Shown here: in pieces, positions 35,723 through 46,698 of the stretch
How positions within the stretch are numbered: position 1 is the stretch's first letter
Layout: each line of letters begins with the position of its first letter
The notes under the pieces: model-generated
What the model was told of the DNA's origin: nothing
What the model saw: the letters and a program-made list of their open reading frames with translations, nothing else
Database searches by the model: none
Assembly: GCA_034509495.1 (NCBI GenBank)
Contig: CM067521.1
Location: 15,536,991-15,600,990, forward strand
Source: Acestrorhynchus altus
Lineage: Eukaryota; Chordata; Actinopteri; Characiformes; Acestrorhynchidae
DNA: 64,000 nt
Direction of reading: 5' to 3'
Translations under genes and position numbers: made by a program

Positions 35723-38559
35723 ATGAGACTATGGCTTTTACTCGCTGTGTCGTTTTTCTGCTGCCTAAGTTACAGCGTCTCCAAACAACAGAATCGTCCC
35801 CTGGCTCCAGGAAGGAGAAGGAGGGGGAAAAAAATGGTGCGCCAAGGCAGGTTGCCAAAAGACAGTGGAGATAATGGAGCGTCGCTTTTCATCGAGACTT
35901 ACAAAGTTGTGCAGGAGCCAAAGCCCAACTACAATGTTATTCCAGGTCAGTGCACATTTATGTAGACCATTACAGGTCTCCAAGTCTACAAAGAATGTCA
36001 GCTACATGATTCACCAGGGCAAAATTAGCTTACATACACACTAAGGTGCATTTAGGGGCTTTATGGAAGTAAGTGCTGGCAGCAAGAGAACAGTACACAC
36101 TCTTGAAAATGAAGGTGCTTCAAATGGTTGTTTGAACAATGCCACAAAAGCACCAGGTTTGTAAGAAATGTGTAAGTGTGAAAAAACAACTATAGGACCT
36201 TTACTTAATGCAAAGTTGCTTCACACTCATAAATCCCATCTACATAAAGATTCTTTATGTAGAATTTTTGGGTTGTTTATGATGCACCTTTATTTTTATG
36301 AGTGTATTCCACAACACACAATTGGCACAGCAGCGAAACTAAAATACAGTTAGAACTTTTCAGACTTTAGGACTTTAAAATATAATGTACGTCTATGTTT
36401 CTTTAGGTTTAGAATCAGGTTATGCTTCCCAATCTTAAGGATTTGTGGTATTTGCTTAAGGCATGCTTTCCAGAAAACCAGAAACCAATCTTCTGGGTTT
36501 ACATGACCATACTGCCCATGGTGATGTTAGACTGGCCACATGATTATTGGCTACATCTCTATGTTGGGCAGCTAGAGTGTGACACTGCGGAAGTTCACAC
36601 CACTTGAAGAAAGGTCTGCATTGACAATACCCTTGAACAAACAGAGCATTTTATTTTGTACACTAATAAAAATAAAGGTGCTACAAATGGTTCTTAAAGC
36701 AATGCCATAATTAACCATAATTGTTCTAAAAGAGATGTGAAGAAATTTTTTACATTTTAACACATGAATGTAAATTTAAAAGGTCCTCTTCACTCACATC
36801 TGCAAATATGTTTTTAATGGAACAAACCTTTTGTAGATCCTTTATTTGTAAGTGTAGATGTGTATTGGCACTTCAGCCGAGTTAAAAAGGGAATAGTGTG
36901 CAATATAAAGGTTTCTCCTTAAACAACATAACTTTCTACTGTTGAATATTGATTAAATGTTTCTATTATGTTCAGTATGATGTGAAGTCTTTTTGTTTCA
37001 GGAAATACGGGACAATGTGTATTTCAGGGCATCACCATGTTTGATAAAACCGTGTGGTCTCCAAAGCCCTGCGTCACCTGCCTGTGCTCTGGTGGGGAAG
37101 TGGTGTGTCATGAAACGCAATGTCCTCTTCTGCAATGCGCACTCAAATTTAAACCTATAGGGGAGTGCTGCCCTATTTGTATTGACTCAGGTATTTCAAA
37201 TGCATTTTGGTTCATACTAACACTATGTTCTAACATGTTCTATACTAACGTTATGTCTTAATGCCTTGTCCCTAATGTTTTTCTCAATTACTTCAAAGTT
37301 GCAGACTTCTCATTCTGCATTACAGTTCACTAATTCATTCACTGTCCCTTTTATCAGCTCCTCTTAACATACAAGAGCGCTTTGTAGTTCTATAATCTAT
37401 ACTCTTCAATGGTCAGGGCCCCACAGGACCACAACAGAGCAGCTATTATGTGGGTGGTGGGTTTTCAGCACTGCAGTGACACTGACACAGTGATGGTGTG
37501 TTAATGTGTGTGTTTAAACCCCTCAGTGTCACTGCTGGACTGAAAACCAACCAGAAATGATCAGCGACTGGTGTAAGCAGAGAAACAGACAGACTACCTT
37601 TTGTAATTATAGAACTACAAAGTGCTCCTGTATGGTAAGAGGAGCTGATAAAATGAAAAGTGAATGCAGAAACAAGGTCATAATGATATAGTTGATTTGA
37701 TGAAATTAACTACTTTTAAATGAATTAACACTAATGGTTTTATTTTTGTTCATGTAAGTGTGTTAAATGCAGCATTTGTAGCATTTAATATTGCATTCAG
37801 TTCAATCAAAAATGTAATAAAACCTAACAATGTAATAAGGTATTACATTATTGGTAAACATTACATTACATTACATTAAAACTCAGGATCTTGTTAATCA
37901 CAATAATTTTTGTCAACTCAATTTGACAATTTTTGTTGTCAATACATTATTGGGAAATTACTACAATTAATATGAAATTCTACAAGCGTCTACAGTTAAG
38001 TCTTTTCACGTGATCTTGATATTGTGCATCTCCAGTTTTAATTCCCAATTAATTACTAATTCACTATTCAGTTTGTTGCGTTACTTCTGTTTACAATCTT
38101 GTGTTCCACCTTCATTAATTTCCTCAAAAACTCCTGTGCTTTTATTACAATAATAGATCATGAGGTTTTCGAGAACTCTGGAGATTCTTCTATTCCCAAT
38201 GATCCAAGCTACAATACGATTCCACACATCCATGAACAAACTGAGGAGAGTCTGAGGAGACAAAAGTACAAGGAAGAAGAGGAACGTCTTCGCAAGAAAG
38301 ATACTGAGCGCAAAAAGAGAAAAATGCAGAAGAAGGAGGCAGAAAGGCTGAGGAAAGAGGAGCAGGAACGGGTGAAGGAGGAGGAGCTGAGGAGGCAGCG
38401 AGAAGAAGCAGAGGAGAAGGCTGCAGCGGAGGAGAAGAGGAGGAGGACAGAGGAGCACAGACGAAAGGAGGAAGAGAGGATGAGGAGGCTGGAGATGGAT
38501 CAGAGGGAGATGCTGAGGGTTTTTGAGGAGGCCGCAGAGAGAGCCCAGCATGGGCTGAG

Positions 38560-38590
<31 letters not shown>

Positions 38591-41013
38591 ATGGTCTGGT
38601 TGAGAGGAGATGTTTTCCAAATGCCGTCACATCAGCCAACCCCAGAAAGCCTTCCACCACTGTCGGCCCCGCCCGAGACCAGAGACACCAGTCAGATGGA
38701 GGAGGAGGAAGAGGGGGAGGTGGAGGAAGAGGATGAAGATGAAAAGGGGGAGGACGAAGAGTCTCAGAGGATTACCTACTTGCTCCCGAAAGGCTGCACA
38801 ATCTCTGATGTCACTGTCTCCTGTGAGAATGCCAAACTTACCAGCATTCCTGCTCTTTCCATCCCTGAGCTAAAGTCACTCAATCTTCAGGGTAAGGAAC
38901 CCAGTACAGCTGAATACGGAACTAACTGAAGATTATAAACAGCTTACAGTGAATCCAAAGCAACAAAGCACTACCTTACACAATAAACATAAGAGGGGAG
39001 GGCATTATGACGACATGATATCATTATGAATCATTTCATCACAATAAGCTCTTGTGAGCATCTCGGGGGTATGACCACTTTGACTCCCTTTATTATTATT
39101 CTAATCATTGTTGTGTTAAAAATGCATACAGTAGAAATGAACAAACTACAGAAACATGCCACTGACTAATTAATTATTTACAGAAACATTAGAAACATGT
39201 ACAATAGTTAGAACATGGCAAATTTTATGAATAAAAAAGTTCCCAAGTGGCACAGCTACGCATCAGATTTTGAATGATATTGATGCTGGGAATCCTGCAT
39301 ATGGTATACTTCAGTTTCCATCATTTTGGTACTTTTCTTGGATTCATCTGTGTAAAAATCTTGTTCTAGAACTCTAGTTTTTTTTTTTAATATTTTGAGC
39401 AACATCCAATCTGGCCTTTCTGAAGGCGTCTATTCATTGTAGACTTTGACAAAGATACTTACACTCTAGAGAGTTCTTGATTTGACTAGATGTTCTGAAG
39501 GTTTTTTTCTTCACCAAGGAAAGAAATCATGGATCATCAACTTTAGCTGTTGTCTAGAACTTTCTGTGTTATGTAGAGCTTGGATTGATTTTTTCCTTTA
39601 GTATCAATTAAGGTGGTGTGCAGAGGCTACATTATGAAAACTGGAACATAGCATGAAAATGAAATGTATATTGTACAATATTTTATTCCATATGTTATAC
39701 CATATATTTAACTATGCATTATGTTGTAAATACACAGGCAATGCAATCACTACCATTCCAGGTGGAGCATTTAATGGCATACCTAATTTGGAATGGATAG
39801 ATTTAGCAAAAAATAAGATCTCATCATTTGGAGTTGACCCACAAGCATTCAAAGTAAGTATGATGTTAAGAGTTCAATGATTACTTACATTTACATTTAC
39901 GGCATTTAGCAGACGCCCTTTTCCAGAGCGACGTACAAAAGTGCTTTGCTGTTCACTTAGAATATCCTTAGCTAGTAGACAAGGCTGGAATCTAGATATT
40001 CCTCACGGTTAGATCCTGTTGAAACAAATGTCTTTATGGAGTTAAATACTCCTGAAACAGACGAGTCTTCAGTCTTCAGTCAGAGTTTGAAGACAGTGAG
40101 GGACTCAGCTGTTCGGACTCCCAGGGGAAGTTCATTTACCAATGAAACGTGTATATATCTATTCATGATGCTTAATCCTAGTTATTTTGCCATATTTTTT
40201 ACAATAGTTGCCAAAATAATGACTGATAATGCTAGGGTTATGAGTATAAATGTCAGTGCTGAGGTCTTTTCTTCTCTCTGCAAAGACTTAACTAGCCATT
40301 TCAAATAAAAACAGAATTCTTTGGCACACAATCAAGAGAAATATTAGTAAGGGCATTCTGTTCAGCTCCTTTTTTATTTTCATAGGCTGCTGTAAATTGG
40401 CACCACATTCTTAAAAAGGGGTGTTCTTTTTTTAGTAATGGTCATGATTCTAAAACCATGACAAATTAATGAATATTTTCTTTGCATGTGTAGAAAAACT
40501 TGTTCCTTCACTGAAAATGATTTAAAACATTTCTACATTGCATCAAAAAGTTATTTTCAGGAGCCAATTTTCAATACTGTAAAGCAGTAGTCCCCAGTCC
40601 TAGTCCTGGAGGCTCACTTTGCCCTCATTGTCAAAGAAATAGTTGCACCCAGAAGGAATCTGGGTTGAGTTGCTGGAGTGTATTGCTTGAATGGTGATGT
40701 GACAGACTGTCATGGAGTCACTCAGAATAGCAGTGAGTAATCTTGAAGAGTCCCGCTTTTGTCTTGGAGAAGACAACCAATGAATCCATGTATGGAGACT
40801 CCTGATCTGTCCAAAAGACCTCTCATGCTGTCCAACACTTCCATCTGGATGCAACTATTTGTGTCACTATTTTTTGATGAGTCTATAAGAGTGAGGTTAA
40901 TGTGCAAACATCTAGTAATAAAGGATTACATTTCATCAACCACAGTAAACGCAAACTTACATATAGACCCACTGCGCTTGTACAATTTGTCCATTTAATC
41001 CATCCACACAGTG

Positions 41014-41081
<68 letters not shown>

Positions 41082-43837
41082 ACGCACACGCACACGCACC
41101 CACACAGGTAGTTAATTGCCTTGTCATGTCCTGCCAGTTCAGGGAATTGAACTGGCAACCTTCCAGTTACAATTAAAAAAATAATTAACGTTTGTTGTAT
41201 AACTTTTTATAGAACCTTAAATTTCTGTCCCGATTATACCTTGATGGAAATTTACTAGAAGAAATTCCTCGAGGGCTTCCACATACATTACAAGAAATGA
41301 AGATCAATGAAAACAACTTAAGAGAGATTGCAGAAAACAGTTTTGAAGGTAAATTACCAATCATTTATCAGAATCCTGTAATTAAGAGCCAGTTTTAAAA
41401 TACAAACAAAAAGAGTTTCTATTGTCAAACACTGGTGTTAAACTGTAAATCACTGCATTCTCCAAAGTTATACAAGAAGACCTCATTAAAAAATGCTGGC
41501 CTAATTTTTTTACAGGTCTGAGCAGTCTGGTTACATTGGAATTGGAGGGGAATTTACTCAGTGAAGGAAACGTAAATCCGAAAGCCTTTGTAGCGACAAA
41601 AGAGCTCACCTATCTACGGATGGGTAGAAACCTCTTCCGCACCATTCCTCAAGGTTTACCAACATCTCTGCAGGTAATCAGTTCCCTGACTGCCCATAGT
41701 CAAGAGTTACTGTGACCAGAATAAGATACTGTCTCACAGAAACATTATTTCAAATACTAAGTTTTGTATTGAATATTTCCTTTTAAAGACTCTTGCAAAA
41801 GGAGTATTGCAAACATTGCTGCACAGTGGAACAGTGCACCACCATTCTTGACTTAACTGTGCATTAGGGTTAACTGAAATGTTGTTTTATCGAGATACAG
41901 GAGCTGTGCTTACTACTTCTGGCAAAACGTGATTTCAGTGCATTTTAAAAATATCTCAACTGATCCAACTACCTTCTGAAGTCCCCAATATGTTCAGAGG
42001 TATTGTTCCATAAATAATATTGTATTTCTCTTCCAGGAGTTGCACCTTGAAAATAATTTGATTGAGGAAATATCTGAGGGAGCTTTCAACCAAAGCCGAA
42101 ACCTAAATGTTATCATGCTGCGACACAACAAACTAGATGAAACACGGATTGCACCTTTAGCCTGGATCAATCACCTGTAGGTGCTGCTGAAATTCCACAA
42201 ATTCATTATTCCTATATTTTTATTAGACACACTGCATTTATCATTTTCATTACAACACATTCTTTTTTCATTCAAAAAGGAACCTGGAATCAGTAGATCT
42301 TTCATATAACAAACTTCACCTGGTGCCGTCCTTCCTGCCCAAATCACTGATTCACTTGGGATTGGTTGGCAATCGGATTGAACGCATTCCAGGATATGTT
42401 TTTGCACATATGGAGCCAGGTCTTGAGTATCTATACCTCTCCTTCAACAAGATGGATGCTGAAGGTGTAGAACCAGAGTCGTTCTTTGGCATATTCAACA
42501 CTATGACAGAGCTTTGTCTGGACCACAACCAATTGACCAGTGTTCCCATTGGTGTCAATGAGATGACTTCACTACATTTTCTCAGACTCAACAACAACAA
42601 CATACGGTATGATGCCTTTTGGTCATTTCATTTCCATTCCAAAGAACATTATAGTTATAGATCATAAGCCATCTATAACTTTACTAATACTATTAGCAAT
42701 GCCCAAAACAAGCAAGAAGAAAATGTAATCCTATTGGTTTCTAGAATGGATCATTAAATATAACTGACAAATAACTAATTTTATATATTAAAGTAATAAA
42801 AAGTAATCTTAGGTAATTAGCATATCATAAAAAAGAGCATATTTTTATAACACATCAGTAAGACTTATGAAGATTAGAAATCTAGTTACATATTTATATT
42901 AATTAATATAAATTAAGGATTAATTTCAAGTCTGAATAAATTACTATTCAAAAAGAATAAATTCAATGTCTAATTTAGCACATGCAACCACACTCATGGG
43001 CAACACTGCTGACCTGGCAGCTCTCCAGAAGACAATCATCCACACCCTCCACAAAGAGGCTAAGCTACAGAAAGTCAATGCAGGCTATTCTCAGAATGCT
43101 GTATCAAAGCATATTAATGGAAACTGACTCAAACAGGAAAATGTGGCGCATAAGCAACAGGGATGACCACAACCTTGAGAGGATCCTCAAGAAAAGCTCA
43201 TACAAGAACTTCGAAGAGCTTTACAAGGAGTGGGTACAGAATCCAAGCTGTCTGAAGTCCAGTTATTTATAGTTATCATTCAGCACCTGGTTTGTACTTA
43301 ATGATGTTAAATCAGGTGTGCTGGTGATGGAATTGAACATATCCACATGCCGTCTGCAAGCATCCAGAAGTTCTGTTCTTTAAACTAATTAACTTTCTGA
43401 TTTTTTATTCTGTACTTATGTTTACCTGCATCTTTTCTACTGTGATCTGGAGTTTATACAATAATTTCTCTTATTGCTCAGTGAAATAAATGTAAATAAA
43501 TGTGATTAGGTACCAATCTCTGCACAGTGGTGTAAAACTGCATCAGCACTGACAATTACAGTACTGTTCTGAGACTATACTTCACTTATTTCAATTCCAG
43601 TCATAAAAGCTATTAAATCCATGTATAAAGTATGAAGTACAAGCACTTTACATGTTTTCATCCACCAGGCACATTGGAGAGGACAGTATCTGTGACCCCC
43701 TGAACGATGAGGATTCACACCTTGTGGCCCTTCGTCTTGAGAACAACTTAATTGACCCACGGAAGATTCCTCCAACTGCATTCTCGTGCGTTAGGTCCTA
43801 TTCTAGTGTTGTTCTGAAGCCACAGCGGATTAAATAA
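35723..43837 (+). CDS. ecm2: Extracellular matrix protein 2 (complete coding region, nine exons)
   Basis: ECM2 is a secreted matrix protein with a VWC domain and leucine-rich repeats related to decorin-type SLRPs. Coding exons: 35723-35945, 37002-37190, 38157-38891, 39738-39853, 41213-41348, 41516-41673, 42037-42176, 42280-42606, 43669-43837. Phases match, giving 730 aa (human 699). Residues 1-19 are a signal peptide (MRLWLLLAVSFFCCLSYSV). Residues 76-137 form a VWC domain with all ten Cys (CVTCLC, ECCPIC). Exon 3 adds a long charged segment (about 160-365), first Glu/Arg/Lys-rich and likely coiled coil, then poly-Glu, with an RGD at 287-289. A cap CTISDVTVSC and about a dozen LRRs follow, ending CVRSYSSVVLKPQRIK. 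An in-frame ATG at 35540 is rejected because a splice acceptor (ctacag, 35708-35713) lies between it and the signal peptide. A non-coding first exon should lie upstream. Confidence 0.96.
36097..36305. mobile_element. MITE, ACACTC..AAAGGTGCTTC family, ecm2 intron
   Basis: The left end acactcttgaaaatgaaggtg and the right end cacctttatttttatgagtgt are inverted repeats, about 209 bases. A related copy sits only 350 bases away at 36660 in the same intron. Confidence 0.75.
36660..36855. mobile_element. MITE, same family, ecm2 intron
   Basis: The left end acactaataaaaataaaggtg and right end ccttttgtagatcctttatttgtaagtgt are inverted repeats. It lies upstream of the VWC exon (37002). Confidence 0.75.
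37336..37666. mobile_element. Palindromic MITE, copy 2 of the 32155 family, ecm2 intron
   Basis: Long terminal inverted repeats of about 60 bases pair cattcactgtcccttttatc...gtagttctataat on the left with attatagaactacaaag...gataaaatgaaaagtgaatg on the right. The interior holds gcactgcagtgacactgac and gtgtttaaacccctcagtg. It is the best preserved copy of the family here. Confidence 0.85.
39884..40140 (-). mobile_element. LINE/SINE tail-type repeat, ecm2 intron
   Basis: cttacatttacatttacggc followed by agacgcccttttccagagcg is the tail seen in the SINE at 15729. The sequence continues into another dispersed fish repeat (ctagtagacaaggctgg, ggactcagctgttcggac). It starts just after exon 39738-39853. 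Confidence 0.6.
41014..41106. repeat. (CA)n microsatellite, ecm2 intron
   Basis: About 90 bases of CA, with the last part changing to CACACG units, lie about 100 bases before exon 41213. It is a likely polymorphic marker. A SINE fragment (41117-41170) adjoins it. Confidence 0.95.
41117..41170 (-). mobile_element. SINE fragment, same type as 22633
   Basis: ttgccttgtcatgtcctgcc and gaattgaactggcaaccttc match the box B side of the SINE at 22633-22788. SINE plus CA repeat suggests microsatellite growth from the edge of the insertion. Confidence 0.65.
42982..43272 (+). mobile_element. Tc1-like transposase N-terminal fragment, ecm2 last intron
   Basis: The plus strand encodes in broken frames LAALQKTIIHTLHKEAKLQ, then SQNAVSKHINGN, then NRDDHNLERILKKSSYKNF and ELYKEW. 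This is the DNA-binding half of a Tc1-type transposase. Catalytic domain and ends are absent. Confidence 0.75.
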
Positions 43838-44500
43838 CTGTCTATTTTGATGAGGTACAAAGTGTGATCATTTTAATGTTTTTTTTTTCTGAGTTCTCCC
43901 AATTGGTTTATAATATATAAATGGTTTGTCAGATGTACCTACTAATCCCATTCTGACAAATAAGACTTTATTCACTTTCCCTGAAAAGGGTTACTTGGCG
44001 GTTGGTGGAATACGTCAGCACGTCTGCGGTTGTTGGCATCTATTTAAACGATCTTTCTAAAGGGACATATTTAACTTTCCAATGCACCAGTCAGGGAAAT
44101 ATGACAGATCTGAATATCCACACCTTTAGTGCATGTAGGGATATGATTCTGTACACATCAGTATTCAATCTAAGATTAGTTTCGTCATATTGCAGCTGTT
44201 TCACAAGAAAGTGTGGTTCCTCAAAAATGAACTTTGTAAAATGTAAAATGTAAAATGTTTTAGGTTATGGCTTCTATGATCGTTCTACCATGAATGTGTC
44301 TTATATTTCCAATGTGGCCCAAAGATGGTTACTACTGACAAAAAAAATGCAATTTGTTGATTTACTTTCACAGTATTGATCAAATTAGATTTTTATAGAG
44401 AGAAATCACATGATCATCACTGAAATGTATGTTTACCACTACACTTGGCTGGCTCAGAATTGTGTGGAATATTTGTATTTAATATGGCATTTAATAAAAT
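43838..44500 (+). other. ecm2: ecm2 3'UTR
   Basis: Non-coding sequence follows TAA (43835-43837). The first clear AATAAA is at 44493-44498, giving a 3'UTR of about 0.67 kb if used. The frame at 44002-44253 has no homology. Confidence 0.5.
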
Positions 44501-44727
44501 GCAGAAAAAGAATCTTTGAAGCATCTGTCATTTTTTTATATTAATTTGATTCCAATAATTTATCCTAAATTTGAAGCCATCCACCGTCTCTTTCAAACTG
44601 CATCATCGCTGGGCAGCCAACGCACTTGAAAGAAAGCGTTGATTGATACTAGAGCTCAATTTAACTAATACTGCTATAAATCTAGATGGTTTCTTAAATA
44701 TACCCAACTCCACCATAACAACAGTTT

Positions 44728-44766
44728 TCTCTCTCTCTCTCTCTCACTCTCTCACTCTCTCACTCT
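44728..44766. repeat. (CT)n microsatellite
   Basis: CT repeats change into CTCTCA units. Located between ecm2 and aspn. Confidence 0.9.
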
Positions 44767-45227
44767 TAGGGACTGCATTGTCAGCTTGTGATTGTTAAAC
44801 CTGCTCATACTTTTTTTTGTTCATAATGGATTGATTTTATAAGTCATACAGATCAACATTAAAACACAAAATGTATGTCACCTAATATATATAAAGACAA
44901 TAAATCCTGCCACTAACTTTTTGTATGAAATTATAAACACAAATTAACCTTTTCACTTTATTCTAATTTCATGAAATGTGCTATGAGCTCTCTCTACCTG
45001 CACAACATGAATCACATTAGGTTACTGTGAAAAAGAACATCTGCTGAATAAAAATATATCATTAAACTTTCTTCCATTTTGAGGAATAATATCAATAACA
45101 GTCTTTTACTGATCACATTAGAAGAGAAACATAAACATAAATAATATAAAAGAAACAAGAAATTCTCCTCTGAAGAAAGTAGTTGAGCTCTTGTGAGTTT
45201 GAAGAACAAAGCTTGGATCCAGGAGAT

Positions 45228-46698
45228 GTTTATCAGGTCCACTGACCATACAGAAGCACTTTATGTCTTCAATGGTCAGGACTCCACAGGACCATCACAG
45301 AGCAGGTGGGTGGTGGGTCATTCTCAACACTGCAGTGACACTGATACAGTAGTGGTGTGTTGTGCTAAGCTGGTACAAGAGCATAGCACACAAGGTCCCT
45401 CAAGGAGATTTAGGTCCAGTCTTGTTCTCCTTACATATGCTACCAATAGGGTATATTATTTGGAAACATAACATCTTATGTAACTGCTATGCTATGATGA
45501 TTTACAACTCTATCTGCCCCTGAGGTATGAGGATTATTCTGCTTTAGAAAGAGTTAATGGCGTTGTGGACATTAAAATCTGGATGGCAGGTGACTTCCTA
45601 CAATTAAATTGGAGTAAAACAGACGTTATCCTGTTTGACTCGTCCGGTCGGTCTAGTTGTCATCTTAGAAACACCTTAGGCCACCTTGCATCCTTTATTA
45701 AGCCACAAGTAAAACCTTATGAGCGTTCTTTGATGAGGACCTCAATTTCAATAGACATATCTCTGCTGCAGCTTTTTCCATCTGAGAAATATCCACATGA
45801 TTAAGTCATACTTGTCAGAAAAGGATCTGGACAAAGTGATACATGCTTTTATTTCATCTTGGTTGGACTGCAGTTCATTCACTGCTTCTTGGGGTCCTCA
45901 CCACCAAGGCTACAGATGGTGAAAAATGCCACAGCTTGAATGCTTACTGGTACAAAAAATGATCAGATTACACCAGTATTAGCAGCTCTACACAGGCTTC
46001 AAATCCAGTTCAGAATTCAGTTTAAGGTTTTATGGGGTTATATCATATATTATTATGGGGATTTTGATTGGGAATATGATTTTTATGGCGTATTAAGTAT
46101 TGTTTCACAAATGTTCTTTTAAATTCTTGTTTTTTGTAAAGCACTTTGTGCAACTCTGGTTGTTTTAAATGTGCTATTATTAATATTATTATTAATATTA
46201 TTATTATTATTATTACTTTCTTAAGAGGATTTTACACACAGCAGTGCTGCTGGGGTGTTTAAACCCCTCAGTCTGAGAACAGTCTACCATCCAGAAATAT
46301 CCAGCCAACAGCATCCTGTGGGCAGTGTGCTGTGAGCACTATGAAAGGACTAGAGGATGACCAAAACATTTACAAGCTGGACCAACTAGGCAGGAGTTTG
46401 TAATGTAGTGGACAGTGAGTGGACACAGTATTTAAACACTCCAGCAGCACTGCTGTGTCTGTACCACAACACACATCAATACACCACCATCATATCAGCG
46501 TTACTGCAGTGCTGAGAATGACTCACCACCCACTTAAAACCTGCTCTGTGGTGGTCCTGTGGGGTCCTGTGGGGTCCTGACCACTGAAGAATAGGGTGAA
46601 CGGAGGATAAAGTATGCAGAGAAACAGATGGAATACAGTCTGTAATAGCAGAATTACAAGTGTTACTGTATGGTCAGTGGAGCTGTTAAAATGGCCAG
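45228..46698. mobile_element. Palindromic MITE, copy 3, split by a LINE piece
   Basis: The left arm 45228-45362 (ccactgaccatacagaagc, then cactgcagtgacactgatac) and right arm 46222-46698 (cagcagtgctgctggggtg, then actgtatggtcagtggagc) are the two halves of the family seen at 37336. About 850 bases of LINE-like sequence lie between them, consistent with insertion into an existing element. Confidence 0.7.
45365..46216 (+). mobile_element. L2-like LINE, 3' end of reverse transcriptase (decayed)
   Basis: Plus-strand reading with several frameshifts gives HKVPQGDLGPVLFSLHM, the RT motif usually written GVPQGSVLGP. It then gives DIKIWMAGDFLQLNWSKTDVI, AFISSWLDCSSFTAS and LTGTKNDQITPVLAALHRLQ. The 3' end is gtaaagcactttgtgcaact followed by an (ATT)n tail to 46216. 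This is the usual truncated form of L2-clade insertions. Confidence 0.8.

Noticed and set aside
38081..38620. Minus-strand open frames of 179 and 156 codons (38081-38620, 38190-38660)
   Set aside because: They are antisense to the purine-rich ecm2 exon 3. The Leu/Pro/Ser-rich translation is what GAG/GAA runs give in reverse, and the plus strand is clearly the coding one.
40902..41158. Open frames on both strands across the CA microsatellite
   Set aside because: THTHTH and CVCVCV translations are products of the dinucleotide repeat.
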